Shown piece after piece: positions 10,702-20,908 of a DNA stretch of 64,000 bases. The first letter of the stretch is position 1. Each line of letters starts with the position of its first letter. The stretch is from Coenobita brevimanus. Taxonomy: Eukaryota > Arthropoda > Malacostraca > Decapoda > Coenobitidae. The notes under the pieces are model-generated. The model did no database searches, had not been told where the DNA came from, and worked only from the letters and a program-made list of their open reading frames with translations. The position numbers and the translations under genes were made by a program. The stretch is from positions 3,914,634 through 3,978,633 of the forward strand of contig CM064664.1 of assembly GCA_032717465.1 (NCBI GenBank), in the 5' to 3' direction.

Positions 10702-11199
10702 CTTGCTTTGTTTGGCCCCTGCTAGGAGAAATAGAGTACTTAGGCAGGCGAAAAGACCTCCTGACATAGCCCTTCATGACTTGAACTTCAAGTTAAAGGC
10801 AAAGGAAGGTAAAGGAGAGGCTGGAAGGACTGTTTAGCTGTGAGCACAGAGAAATCAAACCCTGCTTGTAAGTTCTGTACTGTGTGCAATAAGGCATGTT
10901 ACCTAGCTAAAAAGTGTTGGAAGGCTAAAAAGGCGGCATGCCAGGCAGCCAAGGCCAACACAACGGCCACGTCTGGGTCTAGTACTTCTGCTAAAAGCAG
11001 TCAGGGAACAAATAACCAAGTAACCAGATCACCACAGCATAACCAAGCCAAAGCTACAAAGCAAAAGGTACAAAGGTGGTGTGTCATACATGGGCAGTGT
11101 CCTCATTCCTTGGACTATTGCCCCATTGTCATTACCAATGGGAAGCAACTGGGTAACATGGTGAATTCGGGGAAAGCTCAGAGCCGCAAGCAGAAGTAA
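10702..11199 (+). pseudogene. gag: gag 3' part (nucleocapsid), outer Gypsy
   Basis: Resumes just after the TA that closes the Tigger-like composite. The 10840-11199 frame is rich in Lys, Ala, Ser and Gln and has two cysteine clusters: CKFCTVCNKACYLAKKC near its start and WCVIHGQCPHSLDYC near residue 85. The latter resembles the C-terminal C-H-C cluster of many Gypsy Gag proteins. Stops at about 10838 and the truncation upstream make it non-functional. Confidence 0.6.
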
Positions 11200-11210
11200 C
11201 CTGAAAGGTC

Positions 11211-11709
11211 GTGCGGTCCTCCGATGCGTGTGTGGCAGTTATACAAAAGGTGGTTTTATTGTCAATTCCATGGATTATAGGGAAAGGCCAAGTGTCCTTG
11301 ATAGTTAACACCAGGGCATGTGCAAACATTATATCTAGTAAAGCTAGAAAGGCTAAGACAACTAATGCCTCGTGCACATTGGATGTTATCAGAACCCGAT
11401 GTGATTTTGACAGGTGTGAGAGGGAGTAAAAGGAAGATCGTAAGCCAGGTACTGCTGACACTGAGGGCAGATAAACGATCTCATGAATTACTTGCTACAT
11501 TCTATGTGGCTGAGGACTTCCCTCTGCCGGCTGATGGGTTATTGGGCCTTGAGTCCATGGAGGAGTATAATGTGATTATACACCCTCAGAGACATTCCAT
11601 TACCTTTAATGGGAGGGAGTTTATGGGCCTTGTTCCCTCAGGAACAAGAGCTGGAAATAGTGGCATCCAACAAGGAGCCATTCCACCAGTTGTTACCCGA
11701 CAGCTGTAG
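11211..11709 (+). pseudogene. Retroviral-type aspartic protease remnant, outer Gypsy
   Basis: The stretch VSLIVNTRACANIIS (about 11298-11342) sits where a Gypsy protease has its LxDTGAxxNxIS active site; here the catalytic Asp is Asn and the Gly is Arg. Downstream, in another frame (11320-11709), come the flap-side LPADGLLGLESM and the trailing IIHPQRHSITFNG. The frame change between the halves plus the lost Asp means it cannot be active. Confidence 0.65.
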
Positions 11710-11837
11710 TGTCAAAGGAATCGCCAGACGAACACGAAACGGAGGGTATGGGCTGGAAGCAGGTCAAGGCTATAGCGCGTGGGAATCACCACTTGCCCAG
11801 GCGGACTGTCTGGAAAATTCCTGCCTGAGTACCTGAT

Positions 11838-12868
11838 GTGTCAGTACGTGGCATGCTTACCGGACACCGTAAAACATATGGCTGTGTTGGACAAGACCAG
11901 AAGACACCCCTTTTCATTGCAAATATGAGTGGTGGTGCAGTTAAGCTCAGAGATGATTGTTATGTAGGCGACTTGATATGCTATGATGCCCCTATACGGA
12001 AAGTCAATGATGTACCGGTGATCTCTCCAGTAGTTACAACGCAAACAATGACTCAGTCAGGACCTACACATCTAGGGAGAGAAAGTTTGCTAGGACAATA
12101 TGTGAGGGTAACAGACAATGTTAACCATATAACGTGATTGTTAGCACTTCTTAAAGAATTCTCCGACATAGTGGCACTTCCAAGAGAACAGCTGGGTAGG
12201 ACTGATAGGGTGAAACATCATATTAGTTTGTGCCCTGGCACAAATCCGATATATGTGCCTGCATACCGTCTACCACACAGCCAATGGAAAGCACTGGAAG
12301 AGGAAGTTGAAAAGTTGCCTCATGATGAAGTTATCCAGCCTTCTTCCTCACCTTGGAATGCACCGCTCTTTTTGGTGCCTAAAAAGGACAGTGGTGTGAG
12401 ACCTGTTGTGGATTTCTGGCAAGTGAACAAGGTAACTGTACCAGATCGTTTCCCGATTCCGCCTCTCAGAGACTTACTACAGTCCCTGGGTAAGGGAAAT
12501 ACTGTTTTCACATGCCTGGATCTAGCGTCAGGGTATTGGCAGGAGAAACTGACCAAAGAGTCTCATCCCATCACTGCCTTTAGCACTCACTGAGGGCACT
12601 TTAGATTTCTCTGGATGCCTTTTGGATTGAGTAATGCTCCTTTGACATTTCAGAGGATGATAAATCAGTTGTTTGGTGACATGTTAGGGCAGGACGTCTT
12701 GCCGTACCTAGATTACTTGATAAGTGTGAGCAAGGACATGGACACACTTTAATAAGTTAAAACGAGTGATGGAAACCAAGTCCATGGGTCTGAAAATCAA
12801 GTTGTCGAAGTGTGAGTTCCTGAAGTCATGTGTTAGATTTCTAGGGCACTTAGTCGACGGTGATGGCA
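11838..12868 (+). pseudogene. pol: Reverse transcriptase 5' half, outer Gypsy
   Basis: The 11838-12137 frame is the protease-RT linker. From 12138 the frame reads the RT fingers and palm: VPAYRLPHSQ, then PSSSPWNAPLFLVPKKD, then FTCLDLASGYWQ, which holds the first catalytic Asp. After a stop at 12591-12593 it continues with LWMPFGLSNAPLTFQRMIN. The YxDD box reads LPYLDYLI, so the second Asp is lost. The RT connection (KLSKCEF...FLGHLV) ends at 12868, where the piggyBac sits, and continues at 16800. Clearly dead, with at least two further stops. Confidence 0.8.
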
Positions 12869-13125
12869 TTAACCCGCAGCGTCCCGTCGACGTACTTCCA
12901 CGTCCTCACGTTTTGTCACTGCCAATCCCGTTGACGTACTTCAACATCCTGCAATTGCAAGATTCATAATTTCCACAATTTTCAAAATTCGCGCGAGATT
13001 TTCGATTCGCCCACGTACCCAAGCCTCCCCTACCTGCCGCCAGGCAGGCAGCGTCCCAGACCCTGCGTGACCCGCGCTTGCCCTTGTCTCGGTCACTCAC
13101 CTGTTAGCAGTGACCCAGGTCAGAC

Positions 13126-15438
13126 ATGGCGCGGAAAGGTCTCTCAGACGACGAAATTGCATCCGCCCTGGAAGCCTTCACTGGAGATAGTGATTCTCCA
13201 CTTGACGATGATATGGTGGATCGCAGTTACGTCCAGCCAGAGGAAGAAATAACAAGCAGTGATGAAGAGATCCCTTCACCCCGGAAAAAGCGGTATGTGA
13301 CATACCGTAAGGCAAGGGAAGGCCAGCCTGCACCCCAACCACATGCACGGCTATCTCTCCATCCCGAATCTGATGAGGACGACGATGAGGACGATGAGGA
13401 TGACGGCGGCTTAGGAAGTGATATCGCCTCGTGGTTGGGTAAAGAAAAAATATCACCCCGAGGATCAGAAGGTGGGGTGAGAAGACATATCAGGTATGGT
13501 GCAAGTCTTTTGTCTGGGGAAGTGAAAAGTGGTGTGGTGGGAGTGCTGGGTGAAAGGGAAAGTGGTGTGGCGGGAGTGCGGGGTGAAAGGGAAAGTGGTG
13601 TGAGGGAGGCAGCACGAGCACGTGGTGCACGTAGGCTTAGGGGAGAGGAGGTGGAGCCACTCCCCAGCACGTCTTTCGCCCCACAATATTCCCAAACTTC
13701 CTCCCCACAGCCTCAGGATGTGGGGAAAGGAAGGAACAGGAAGGGAAAGGGTAAAGGAAAAGGGAGAGGGAAGAGAAGTGCGAGTGATGAGAGGCGCCGC
13801 TCTCCACCTCCCCAACCTCCCCCACCACCCTCACCTCCCCACCCTGACGAAGGGGACGATGGGGACGTGGCTGGAGACGGTGGTGTCTCGTGGAACTGGG
13901 AAGATGGGAGTAATTTTACTCCCATCATTCACCCTTTCACTGAGGAGTGGCGGTCTGGTTGCACAGCTCCAGGTGTGCATGCGGGTTCCTCAAGGGTGGA
14001 TTTTTTCCACTTGTTCTTTGGGGAGGCGTTTGTGGGGTGCATAGTGGAACAGACCAATATATTTTCACGAACACAGCGCCGTGAAAGTGAACGTTGGGAA
14101 CCACGAGCAGGCATTCCCAACAATATGACTATCCCGTGACAATTTCAGAGATGTTCTTATTTTTTGCCCTGGTTCTCTTGATGGGTGTGGTACGAAAAAA
14201 ACAAATTCCTGCCTACTGGACAACTGACCCAATGATCCTCACACCTTTCTTTGGAAAGGTGATGAGTCGTAACAGATTTCAGCATATTCTCGGCCGCCTC
14301 CACTTTTTTGATGCAGAAGATCCAGCCAATGCAAATAACACAGATAAAATGAGGAGAATTAGGCTGGTATTTGATCATTTACGGGAAATGTTCTGCTCCT
14401 CATTTTATCCTTACAGAGACCTCGTCATAGACGAGTCTTGTGTTGTGGAGAGGCAATATTTCCTTTCAGCAGTACATACCGAGCAAGAGACACCGTTTCG
14501 GGTTCAAGATCTTTGTTATGTGTGACTGTAAGACTGGTTATGTGCAAGACATAGTCTTGTACATGGGGGCACAGACAGATATAACAGAAGATCGTAGTAT
14601 AGGACCCTCTGGGGCCGTGGTGAAGACAATGATAGAGGAGTACCTTCATCGTGGTCATGTTTTGTACCTGGACAACTGGTACACTAGCCCTCTTCTCGCT
14701 AGGTTCCTCCACGAACACGACACCGGAGTCTGTGGTACAGTCAAGAGAAACCGTCGCCATATGGTCAAGATAGGGAGGAAACTTGACAAGAACGAGGTGG
14801 TTTTCTTCCAGGCCAATAACATCCTTGCCACCCTGTGGAACCACAACAGGGAAGTTTGCCTCCTATCAACTGTTCACAGCCCCCTGATGCACCGCACAGA
14901 CTCCGTGGATCACCGTAGTGAGAGGAGGAGCAACGTCTGGAAACCCGAGTCTGTACTGGACTATAATCTGAACATGAGGCAAGTGGATCAGTCAGACTCG
15001 ATGATTTCCAGTGTTGACTGTGCCAGGACCACGATGAAGTGGTACAAGAAACTCTTTTTCCACTTGCTCGACATCACGGTCCTGAACGCCCACTACCTGC
15101 ACGCCATGACCACCGGAGTATCCGAGACCTTTGAGGGGTTTGTGAGGGAGCTGGCACGTGAAATAATCGCCAAGCATGCCCAGGACAGACCCACACACCG
15201 CACCCGCACCCCCATGGCTGCCCAGACTCCCCTACGCCTCGCAGGACGCCACTATCCTAGCACAATCCCTTCCGACCCAAACCATCGTAAACCCCAGCGC
15301 CGCTGCCATGTATGCAAGCACTCGACAGTCAGACCATCCACTCAGAGAAAAGACACAAGGTACGAGTGTGTCGAGTGCAATGTTGCGTTGTGCCTTCAGC
15401 CATGTTTCAAAGAGTACCATAACTTCCTACACTACTGA
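13126..15438 (+). pseudogene. piggyBac transposase, two frameshifts
   Basis: DDE-family transposase that would cut and paste DNA at TTAA. The ATG at 13126 lies after a leader whose end (ACCTGTTAGCAGTGACC) is shared with the MITEs. Residues 1-250 are low-complexity: acidic runs, a 12-residue repeat (GVxGVxGERES, about 13525-13605), and a basic KGKGKGKGRGKR stretch followed by poly-Pro. The catalytic part starts in frame 3 (about 14110-14440: SEMFLFFALVLLMG; LVIDESC with the first Asp) and returns to frame 1 for 14440-15438: ISFQQYIPSKRHRFGFK, YLDNWYTSP with the second Asp, and MRQVDQSDSM with the third. A cysteine-rich C-terminal domain (CHVCKH...CVECNVALC...C..YH) ends at 15438. Two opposite one-base shifts, near 14100-14140 and near 14440, leave the outer parts in the same frame. 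Confidence 0.9.
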
Positions 15439-15439
15439 A

Positions 15440-16390
15440 ACTGTGTGGGATGGCGACATGACGCTCATTATAATGGTAAGGCCAGTCAGTAGGTGCTAAG
15501 TCATATATAAAGTTGAAACGGGTGTAATGTTTTCAGGAAAGTAATGTATAAGTTGAGAAATAGTGTAAGTTGAAAGAAGTGATATCAAAACTACACCCAC
15601 TGTGTAAATCTGCGAAAATATGACGCTCACTATAACACTCTGGTCAGTAAATATGTGATAGCAAGAATATAAAGTGGAAACGGGTGTAATGTTAGCATGA
15701 ATGTAACGTATAAGTTGAAAAATAGTGTAAGTTGTAATAACTGATGTCACGAGTATACCCACTGTGTAAATCTGCGAAAATATTATGCTCAGTAGAACAT
15801 TCTGGTCAGTAAGTATGTGATAGGAATTATAGAAAGTGGAAAAGGTTGTAATATTAGTAGTAAGATAATTTATAAGTTGAATACTAGTGTAAGATGAAAC
15901 AAATGATATCGCGATAACACTCACTGTGTAAGTACGCGATAATATGACGCTCAGTAGAATCGGAAGGTCTGAAATTATGTGATATCAATTATATCAAGTG
16001 TAAACATGTGTAATGTTAGTGGAGAATTATTATATAAGTACAAAAATAGGTTGCAAGTTGAAATAGTAGTCATAGCGACTTCACCTTGTGTGTTATTATG
16101 CGCTATTATTACGCTAAATATTTACATAAGGCCTGAAACTATCTCAAAACAGTTCTCAAAAGTGGAAAAGTGTATAATATTATTAGGAAAGTATTATGTA
16201 AGTAGAAAAAACACAATACGAGTTGAAACAACAGTCACAGCGAGTTCACTCACTACCTAAATAAGCGCTAACATTAGGCTAAATGTAATCGAAAGGCCTG
16301 TGAATACGTAAAAACAGTTCAATAAAATGTAAAATGGTATAATGTTATTGTAGATGTATTATGTAAGTAGAAAAAATGATATGTATCATG
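15440..16390 (+). repeat. 163-bp tandem repeat inside piggyBac
   Basis: Recurring anchor (GT(T/G)GAAACGGGTGTAATGTT and variants) at 15512, 15674, 15836, 15999, 16162 and about 16327, giving periods of 162-165 bases. Each unit also has a CACTGTGTAAAT-like part and ATGACGCTCA. The array begins immediately after the transposase stop codon. Later units are more diverged. Open frames in this stretch (for example minus strand 15496-15924) are repeat translations, not genes. Confidence 0.85.
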
Positions 16391-16799
16391 ATCCAGGAAT
16401 GTTAGCGATTCATTGTGACCAATCTGCCCGATTTTGCTCGTTTCACACGATGGTACAATGCTTATTTCAGCTCTATTTTTGTATAAAATCCAATTTACTC
16501 TTTTATCACATGTTTTTATGTTTGTAATAAATACATATCTACTTACTTTCATTGGTTTCCCAGACTTATAATACCATAGAAAACGTTAGAGGCTCAGACC
16601 ACCTACAGAGAACACGGTACCAGGTGTGACGAAGGTATACCTGTTTAGGCCACTTATGGACCCCGGGGAACAATTTCTTTATGACTGACCATTGTTTCTG
16701 ACCAAAAGCGAAAGTTTTAGCAAAAAAAATTTGAGTCCAAAAATGGTCGGGATTGGGGGGTACCAGTGGTGAAAAAGTGGTCGGGATGAGGTGGGTTAA
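16391..16799 (+). other. piggyBac 3' region and right end
   Basis: Contains GTAATAAATAC near 16526, a likely polyadenylation signal for the transposase transcript, and the conserved right-end motif in which CAAAAATGGTCGGGATTGGGG and GTGGTCGGGAT precede the TTAA. The same right-end motif is found in all five MITE copies. Confidence 0.6.
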
Positions 16800-16932
16800 G
16801 GCTCTTCCGGATAAGGTTACTGCCATGACAAATTTCCCTACACCAAAGTCCAAGGATGACATTCGCTTGTTTCTCGGGCTCACTGGCTTCTGTCGGAGCT
16901 TTGTCCACAGATATGCTGCTATCGCATAACCA
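16800..16932 (+). pseudogene. pol: RT connection fragment, outer Gypsy
   Basis: Continues the outer reverse transcriptase after the piggyBac: LPDKVTAMTNFPTPKSKDDI, then FLGLTGFCRSFVHRYA. This is the conserved FLGLxxYYRxFI region before RNase H. A stop follows (16927-16929), and the MITE pair interrupts it at TTAA 16933. Confidence 0.8.
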
Positions 16933-18333
16933 TTAACCCGCGGCATCCCATCGACTTGAATTAACCCGCGGCGTCTCATTGACGTGAATTAACATCCACA
17001 CATTTTGTCACTGCCAATCCCGTTGATGTACATAAACGCAAATCAATTGCAAGGTCCCTAATTTGCACAATTTTCAATTTTCGTGAGTGATTTTTGGTAC
17101 GTATACACGGGACACCTTCCTCTACAAGATACCAGGCAGGGACAATGCCTTACCCAGCATGACCTCCTCCCCCCCCTGCACGCCATTGTCTCATCAATTC
17201 ACCTGTTATCAGTGACCTGGCCAGTAAAGCCATGTCATGCCACGGTACGAAATTCAGGGCCAGAGTGATTCCCCAATCAATGACGATGTGGAGGACAAAC
17301 TTTACATTGCATTAGAGGAAGAAACAGTCAGAAATGATGATCAGGTAATGTGGCAAAAAAAAGGTCAGGTATGGTGATGAGTTAGTGAGTGAAACAATGC
17401 TTATAATGCCTATATTACTGTTTGAAAACCAATATACTCTCATACTACATATAAATTTATACCAAGTAAATAAATAAATACTGTTTATAAGTGGTGTGAA
17501 ATAGTTTCCCTCCCATAGAACTCGTTTTCTTTGGTGCCAGCCTGTTAGAATACCCAGTCAGCTAAGGAGGTGTGGTAGGACTCCATATTATAATTGCAAA
17601 TCATAATAGATAGATAGATAAATAGATAGATAGACAGCCCTCTGCGAGTCTGGGAAAAGGAAATGAGGTTTGCAAGTTACACTGAGGAAAGCTGACGACA
17701 GCGGCCAGTAAGATGATGCAGTTAGCTGTCAGCAGCCCTCTCATGAGCAAAGACCTAGTCCATCCACGAGGAACACACGTGACACACCCCTGCTACACCA
17801 GAATTTAGGAAAGAGAGGGCAGAGGGAGGTTAGCCTCAGAACAGGCAGGTCAGAAGGGGACAAGCGATACTCAAGGCAGGTCGAAGGGGAGAAGAGCTTA
17901 GCAACTCGAGAGACAGAGAGAGAGAGAGGGACCGAGATTCTATATTCCGCTTTGTGTGAGAGACTTGTTAATATTTCCAAGACAAATAAAAATAGTCCCA
18001 TACTATTCTTTACCTCTCCTGTCACTACATGACAAATGGGAAGTTACTACAAGATATAAAAGCCGCTCGGCCACAAGTCTAAAATATATATATAACTCAA
18101 CTACAACTCAACCACAAAAGAACCACAAAGTATTTTATGACACAAAGTCATTTATGACAGAGGTACTCCTACCTATATCGAGTATTATAAACCTCAGGTG
18201 AGCGATTTCTCTATGAATTTTCGATGTTTCTCACCAAAAGCGGAGGTTTGTGCAAAAAAAAAAAAAAAATCCAAAACTGGTCGGGATTGGGGGGAGTCAG
18301 TGGTGGAAAAGTGGTCGGGATGGGGCGGGTTAA
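16933..18333 (+). mobile_element. piggyBac-derived MITE, copy B, with nested solo LTR
   Basis: Begins at TTAA 16933 and ends at the TTAA of 18330-18333. Its left tip is repeated: TTAACCCGCGGC-type 28-bp units start at 16933 and 16961, and the true body starts at TTAA 16989. The body shows CACTGCCAATCCCGTTGA, then a leader, then ATG at 17236 with about 40 codons beginning MPRYEIQGQSDSPI. It carries the solo LTR 17571-18159. Without that insert it is about 810 bases, like its sisters. Confidence 0.85.
17571..18159 (+). repeat. Solo Gypsy LTR
   Basis: 589 bases beginning TGTGGTAGGACTCCAT and ending TTTATGACA. It matches in the opposite orientation the LTRs at 21766-22374 and 30981-31600 over its whole length, including GATA repeats near the start and AAATAAAAATAGTCCC. 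It is flanked by the 4-bp duplication GAGG (17567-17570 and 18160-18163). Sister MITEs have an uninterrupted AAGGAGGTACTCC at this spot, which confirms the site. LTR-LTR recombination is the usual origin. It is clearly more diverged than the two LTRs of the full copy. Confidence 0.9.
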
Positions 18334-19079
18334 AGTCCACACGTTTTGTCACTGCCAACCCCGTTGACGTACATAAATGCGAATCAATTGCAAGGTCCCT
18401 AATTTGCACAATTTTCAATTTTTGTGAGTGATTTTTGGTACATATACACAGGACACCTTCCTCTACAAGATGCCAGGCAGGGACAATGCCTTACCCAGCA
18501 TGACCTCCCCCCCCCTGCACACCATTGTCGCAGCAATTCACCTGTTGCCAGTGACCTGGCCAGTAAAGCCATGTCATGCCACGGTACGAAATTCAGGGCC
18601 AGAGTGATTCCCCAATCGATGACAATGTGGAGGACAAACTTTACATAGCATTTGAGAAAGAAACAGTCAGAAATGATGATCAGGTAATGTCGCCAAAAAA
18701 GGTCAGGTATGTTCATGTGTTTCATGAGTGAAACAATGCTTATATTGCCTATATTACTGTGTGAAAACCATTATTCTCTCGTACTACATATAAATTCGTA
18801 CCAAATAAATAAATAAATACCGTTTATGAGTGGTGTGGAATGGTTACACTCCCATAGAACTCGTTTTCTTTGGAGCCAGCCTGATAGAAAACCCAGTAAG
18901 GTGAGGAGGTACTGCTATCTGTCTCAAGTATTTTAAACCTCAGGTGAGTGATTTCTCTATGATTTTTCGATGTTTCACACCAAAAGCGTAGGTTTGAGCA
19001 AAAAAAAAAAAAAAATCCAAAAATGGTCGGGACTGGGGAGAGTCAGTGGTGGAAAAGTGGTCGAGATGGGGCGAGTTAA
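18330..19079 (+). mobile_element. piggyBac-derived MITE, copy C
   Basis: Lies directly after copy B and shares its TTAA (18330-18333); ends at TTAA 19076-19079. The left end lacks the CCCGC tip and starts TTAAAGTCCACACG, so it is slightly truncated. The body is collinear with copy B: the leader with ACCTGTTGCCAGTGACC, an ATG near 18577, and the right end GTGGTCGAGATGGGG. The open frame on the opposite strand (18399-18725) is an artefact. Confidence 0.85.
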
Positions 19080-20908
19080 CAGCGCTACTCAGGAAGGATG
19101 CAGCATGGAAATGGGGATCATTGAAAGAGAGAAGCTTCAATGACCTCAAGAAAGCCATGACTGAAGCTCCTGTGTTAGCATTTCCTGACTAGCCTTTTCA
19201 TCTGTGCATGGACGCCTCAGGTTTGGGTCTGGGAACAGTGTTACAGCAGAAGAATGAGCAAGGCAAAGTACACAATATTGTGTATGCCAGGAGGGCACTA
19301 AGACCCCCAGAAAGGAATTACTCGGCGACACACTTGGAGACACTAGCGGTCGTGTGGGCATTAGGGCATTTCCGGGATATCTTCAGTTAGTGGATAAATG
19401 TTTTAACTGCCCATGCACCCATACACGGATTGTTCAAAGGGAAGAACCTGCATGGTAAGGTCACATGTTGGTACAGCAAGGCAATGGAGTTTGACCCAGA
19501 AGTTAAATATTTACCGGGGCACCAAATTGTTGTTGCCGACATGCTGAGTAGAAACGTTGCTGCTGCCATATCTGAGGATATTCCTCTCACTGGGTATTCC
19601 CTGGACACGGTAAAAGAAGAACAACGTAAGGATGCAGTGTGGTCTTAAGTCATCTATGCGTTGGAGTCTGGCAAGGAGACTTGTCTACCTGAACTCCCGG
19701 TACCAATGATTCACCTCCACCTTCAACAAGGTTTCTTATATGAGAAACCACCGGGGAAGTGCATTGTGTATCAGTTGGTTGTTCCTGCTACTCTACAACA
19801 AACCGTGTTACAGTTGGTTCATGACGTACCTCAAGCGGGTCATCTCGGATGCGACAGATGCATATGCTAGGCAAGAAAGAAGTGCTATTGGCCGACCAAG
19901 AGGAAGGACATAGAAGCCCATGTTAGTCAATGTGTCAAATGGACGGAAATACGAGGAGCAACTGAACTTCCATCTCCTGTCTTGGAGTATCCCCTGCCAG
20001 AAAAAGCTTAGGATACAGTCTCCATTGATCTTTTGGTGTTGCCAAGAAGTCATCAAGGCTCACACTATGTGTTAGTGGCAATGGACCATTTTAGCCGATT
20101 CACTGTTTTAGCACCTTTACAGACGAAAACTGCGGAGGAGATGGCACACACTTTTGTAACCTCATTGATTTGTCTATAGTCTACACCCAAGGTATTGCTC
20201 AGCAATAATGGCAGTGAATTTTGTAACCAGGTGTTATAGGAAATCTGTCGTACGTATAGGGTAAAGCAAGTCTATTACCCCTTACAGTCCCAACAGCAAT
20301 GGCTTTGTGGAGTGAACAAACAAGAAAATATTGGAAGTCCTGAGGAGCAATCAACTCGATGGAGGATGCCTGGCAGGACTGGTTACCACATGTAGCATAA
20401 ATTCCTCAGACAATTCGTCAACTGGGAAATCTCCTCAGTATAGCCTCTATGGAGAAGAGAAAATGTTGCCCTACGATTGGCTAGCTGAACTTCCTACTCC
20501 GGTGTACAATTCCAAGGATTACAACAAGGTTCAATTGCAAGATTTCAATGCATACATGGTGAAGTACGGAAATGATTAAAAGCCTCAAGAGCAGAGATGA
20601 TGGCGAAATAACACAAGGGTAGTCAAGAAAAGATGCTGGAGGTAGGCCAGGTGATGGTCCAGAATCCTGAAAGAACTTACAAGCCCAACCCTAAGTTCCA
20701 TGGGCCATGTACAATTATGGTAAGGGTGCATGGACATACCTATAGAATGAGGAATGATGTGAGTGGGACTCAGGGGATAGTACATGCTGACAGGATCAAG
20801 CCAGTAAGTCAAGAGCTAGGCCTAACTAACCAATTGTCTGGTGTGTTCTCCCCTCTGTCTTTGTTGCAGTCTATGTCATCGGCTGTACCTGTCCATAGCC
20901 AAGAGTAA
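19080..20908 (+). pseudogene. pol: RNase H and integrase, outer Gypsy
   Basis: Pol resumes directly after MITE C. RNase H motifs: FHLCMDASGLGLGTVLQQ (first Asp), NYSATHLETLAVVWALGHFR (Glu), and LTAHAPIHGLF where TDH is expected, so one Asp is lost. VKYLPGHQIVVADMLSR follows. The integrase zinc finger is at about 19815-19960 (HDVPQAGHLG ... CVKW). The core has DTVSIDLLVLP (Asp), then LLSNNGSEF where SDNGGEF is expected, so the second Asp is lost. The C-terminal domain is at 20633-20830. More than eight stops are scattered through it. Non-functional. Confidence 0.85.

Larger units (their letters stand above)
12869..16799 (+). mobile_element. piggyBac element inserted in RT
   Basis: A 3.9-kb element bounded by TTAA at 12869-12872 and 16796-16799. 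Ends are short imperfect inverted repeats: TTAACCCGCAGCGTCCCGTC on the left and, reading inward from the right, TTAACCCACCTCATCCCGAC. Each end has a sub-terminal copy of AATCCCG (near 12925 and near 16750). It encodes a piggyBac-type transposase split by frameshifts, then carries a 163-bp tandem repeat and an AATAAA site near 16529. RT sequence continues on either side, which fixes the boundaries. Confidence 0.9.

Noticed and set aside
13227..13670. A 147-codon minus-strand frame and neighbouring antisense frames
   Set aside because: They are shadows of the low-complexity N-terminus of the piggyBac transposase.
15496..15924. A 142-codon minus-strand frame with Ile/Thr/Ser repeats
   Set aside because: It translates the 163-bp tandem array in the antisense direction.
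15440..16390. A CRISPR-like array of regular repeats
   Set aside because: Repeats are contiguous and diverged, without unique spacers, and the genome is eukaryotic.
18399..18725. A 108-codon minus-strand protein, with similar ones at 10000-10182
   Set aside because: The same sequence occurs in every MITE copy on the strand opposite the transposase-like start codon; it is a shadow.
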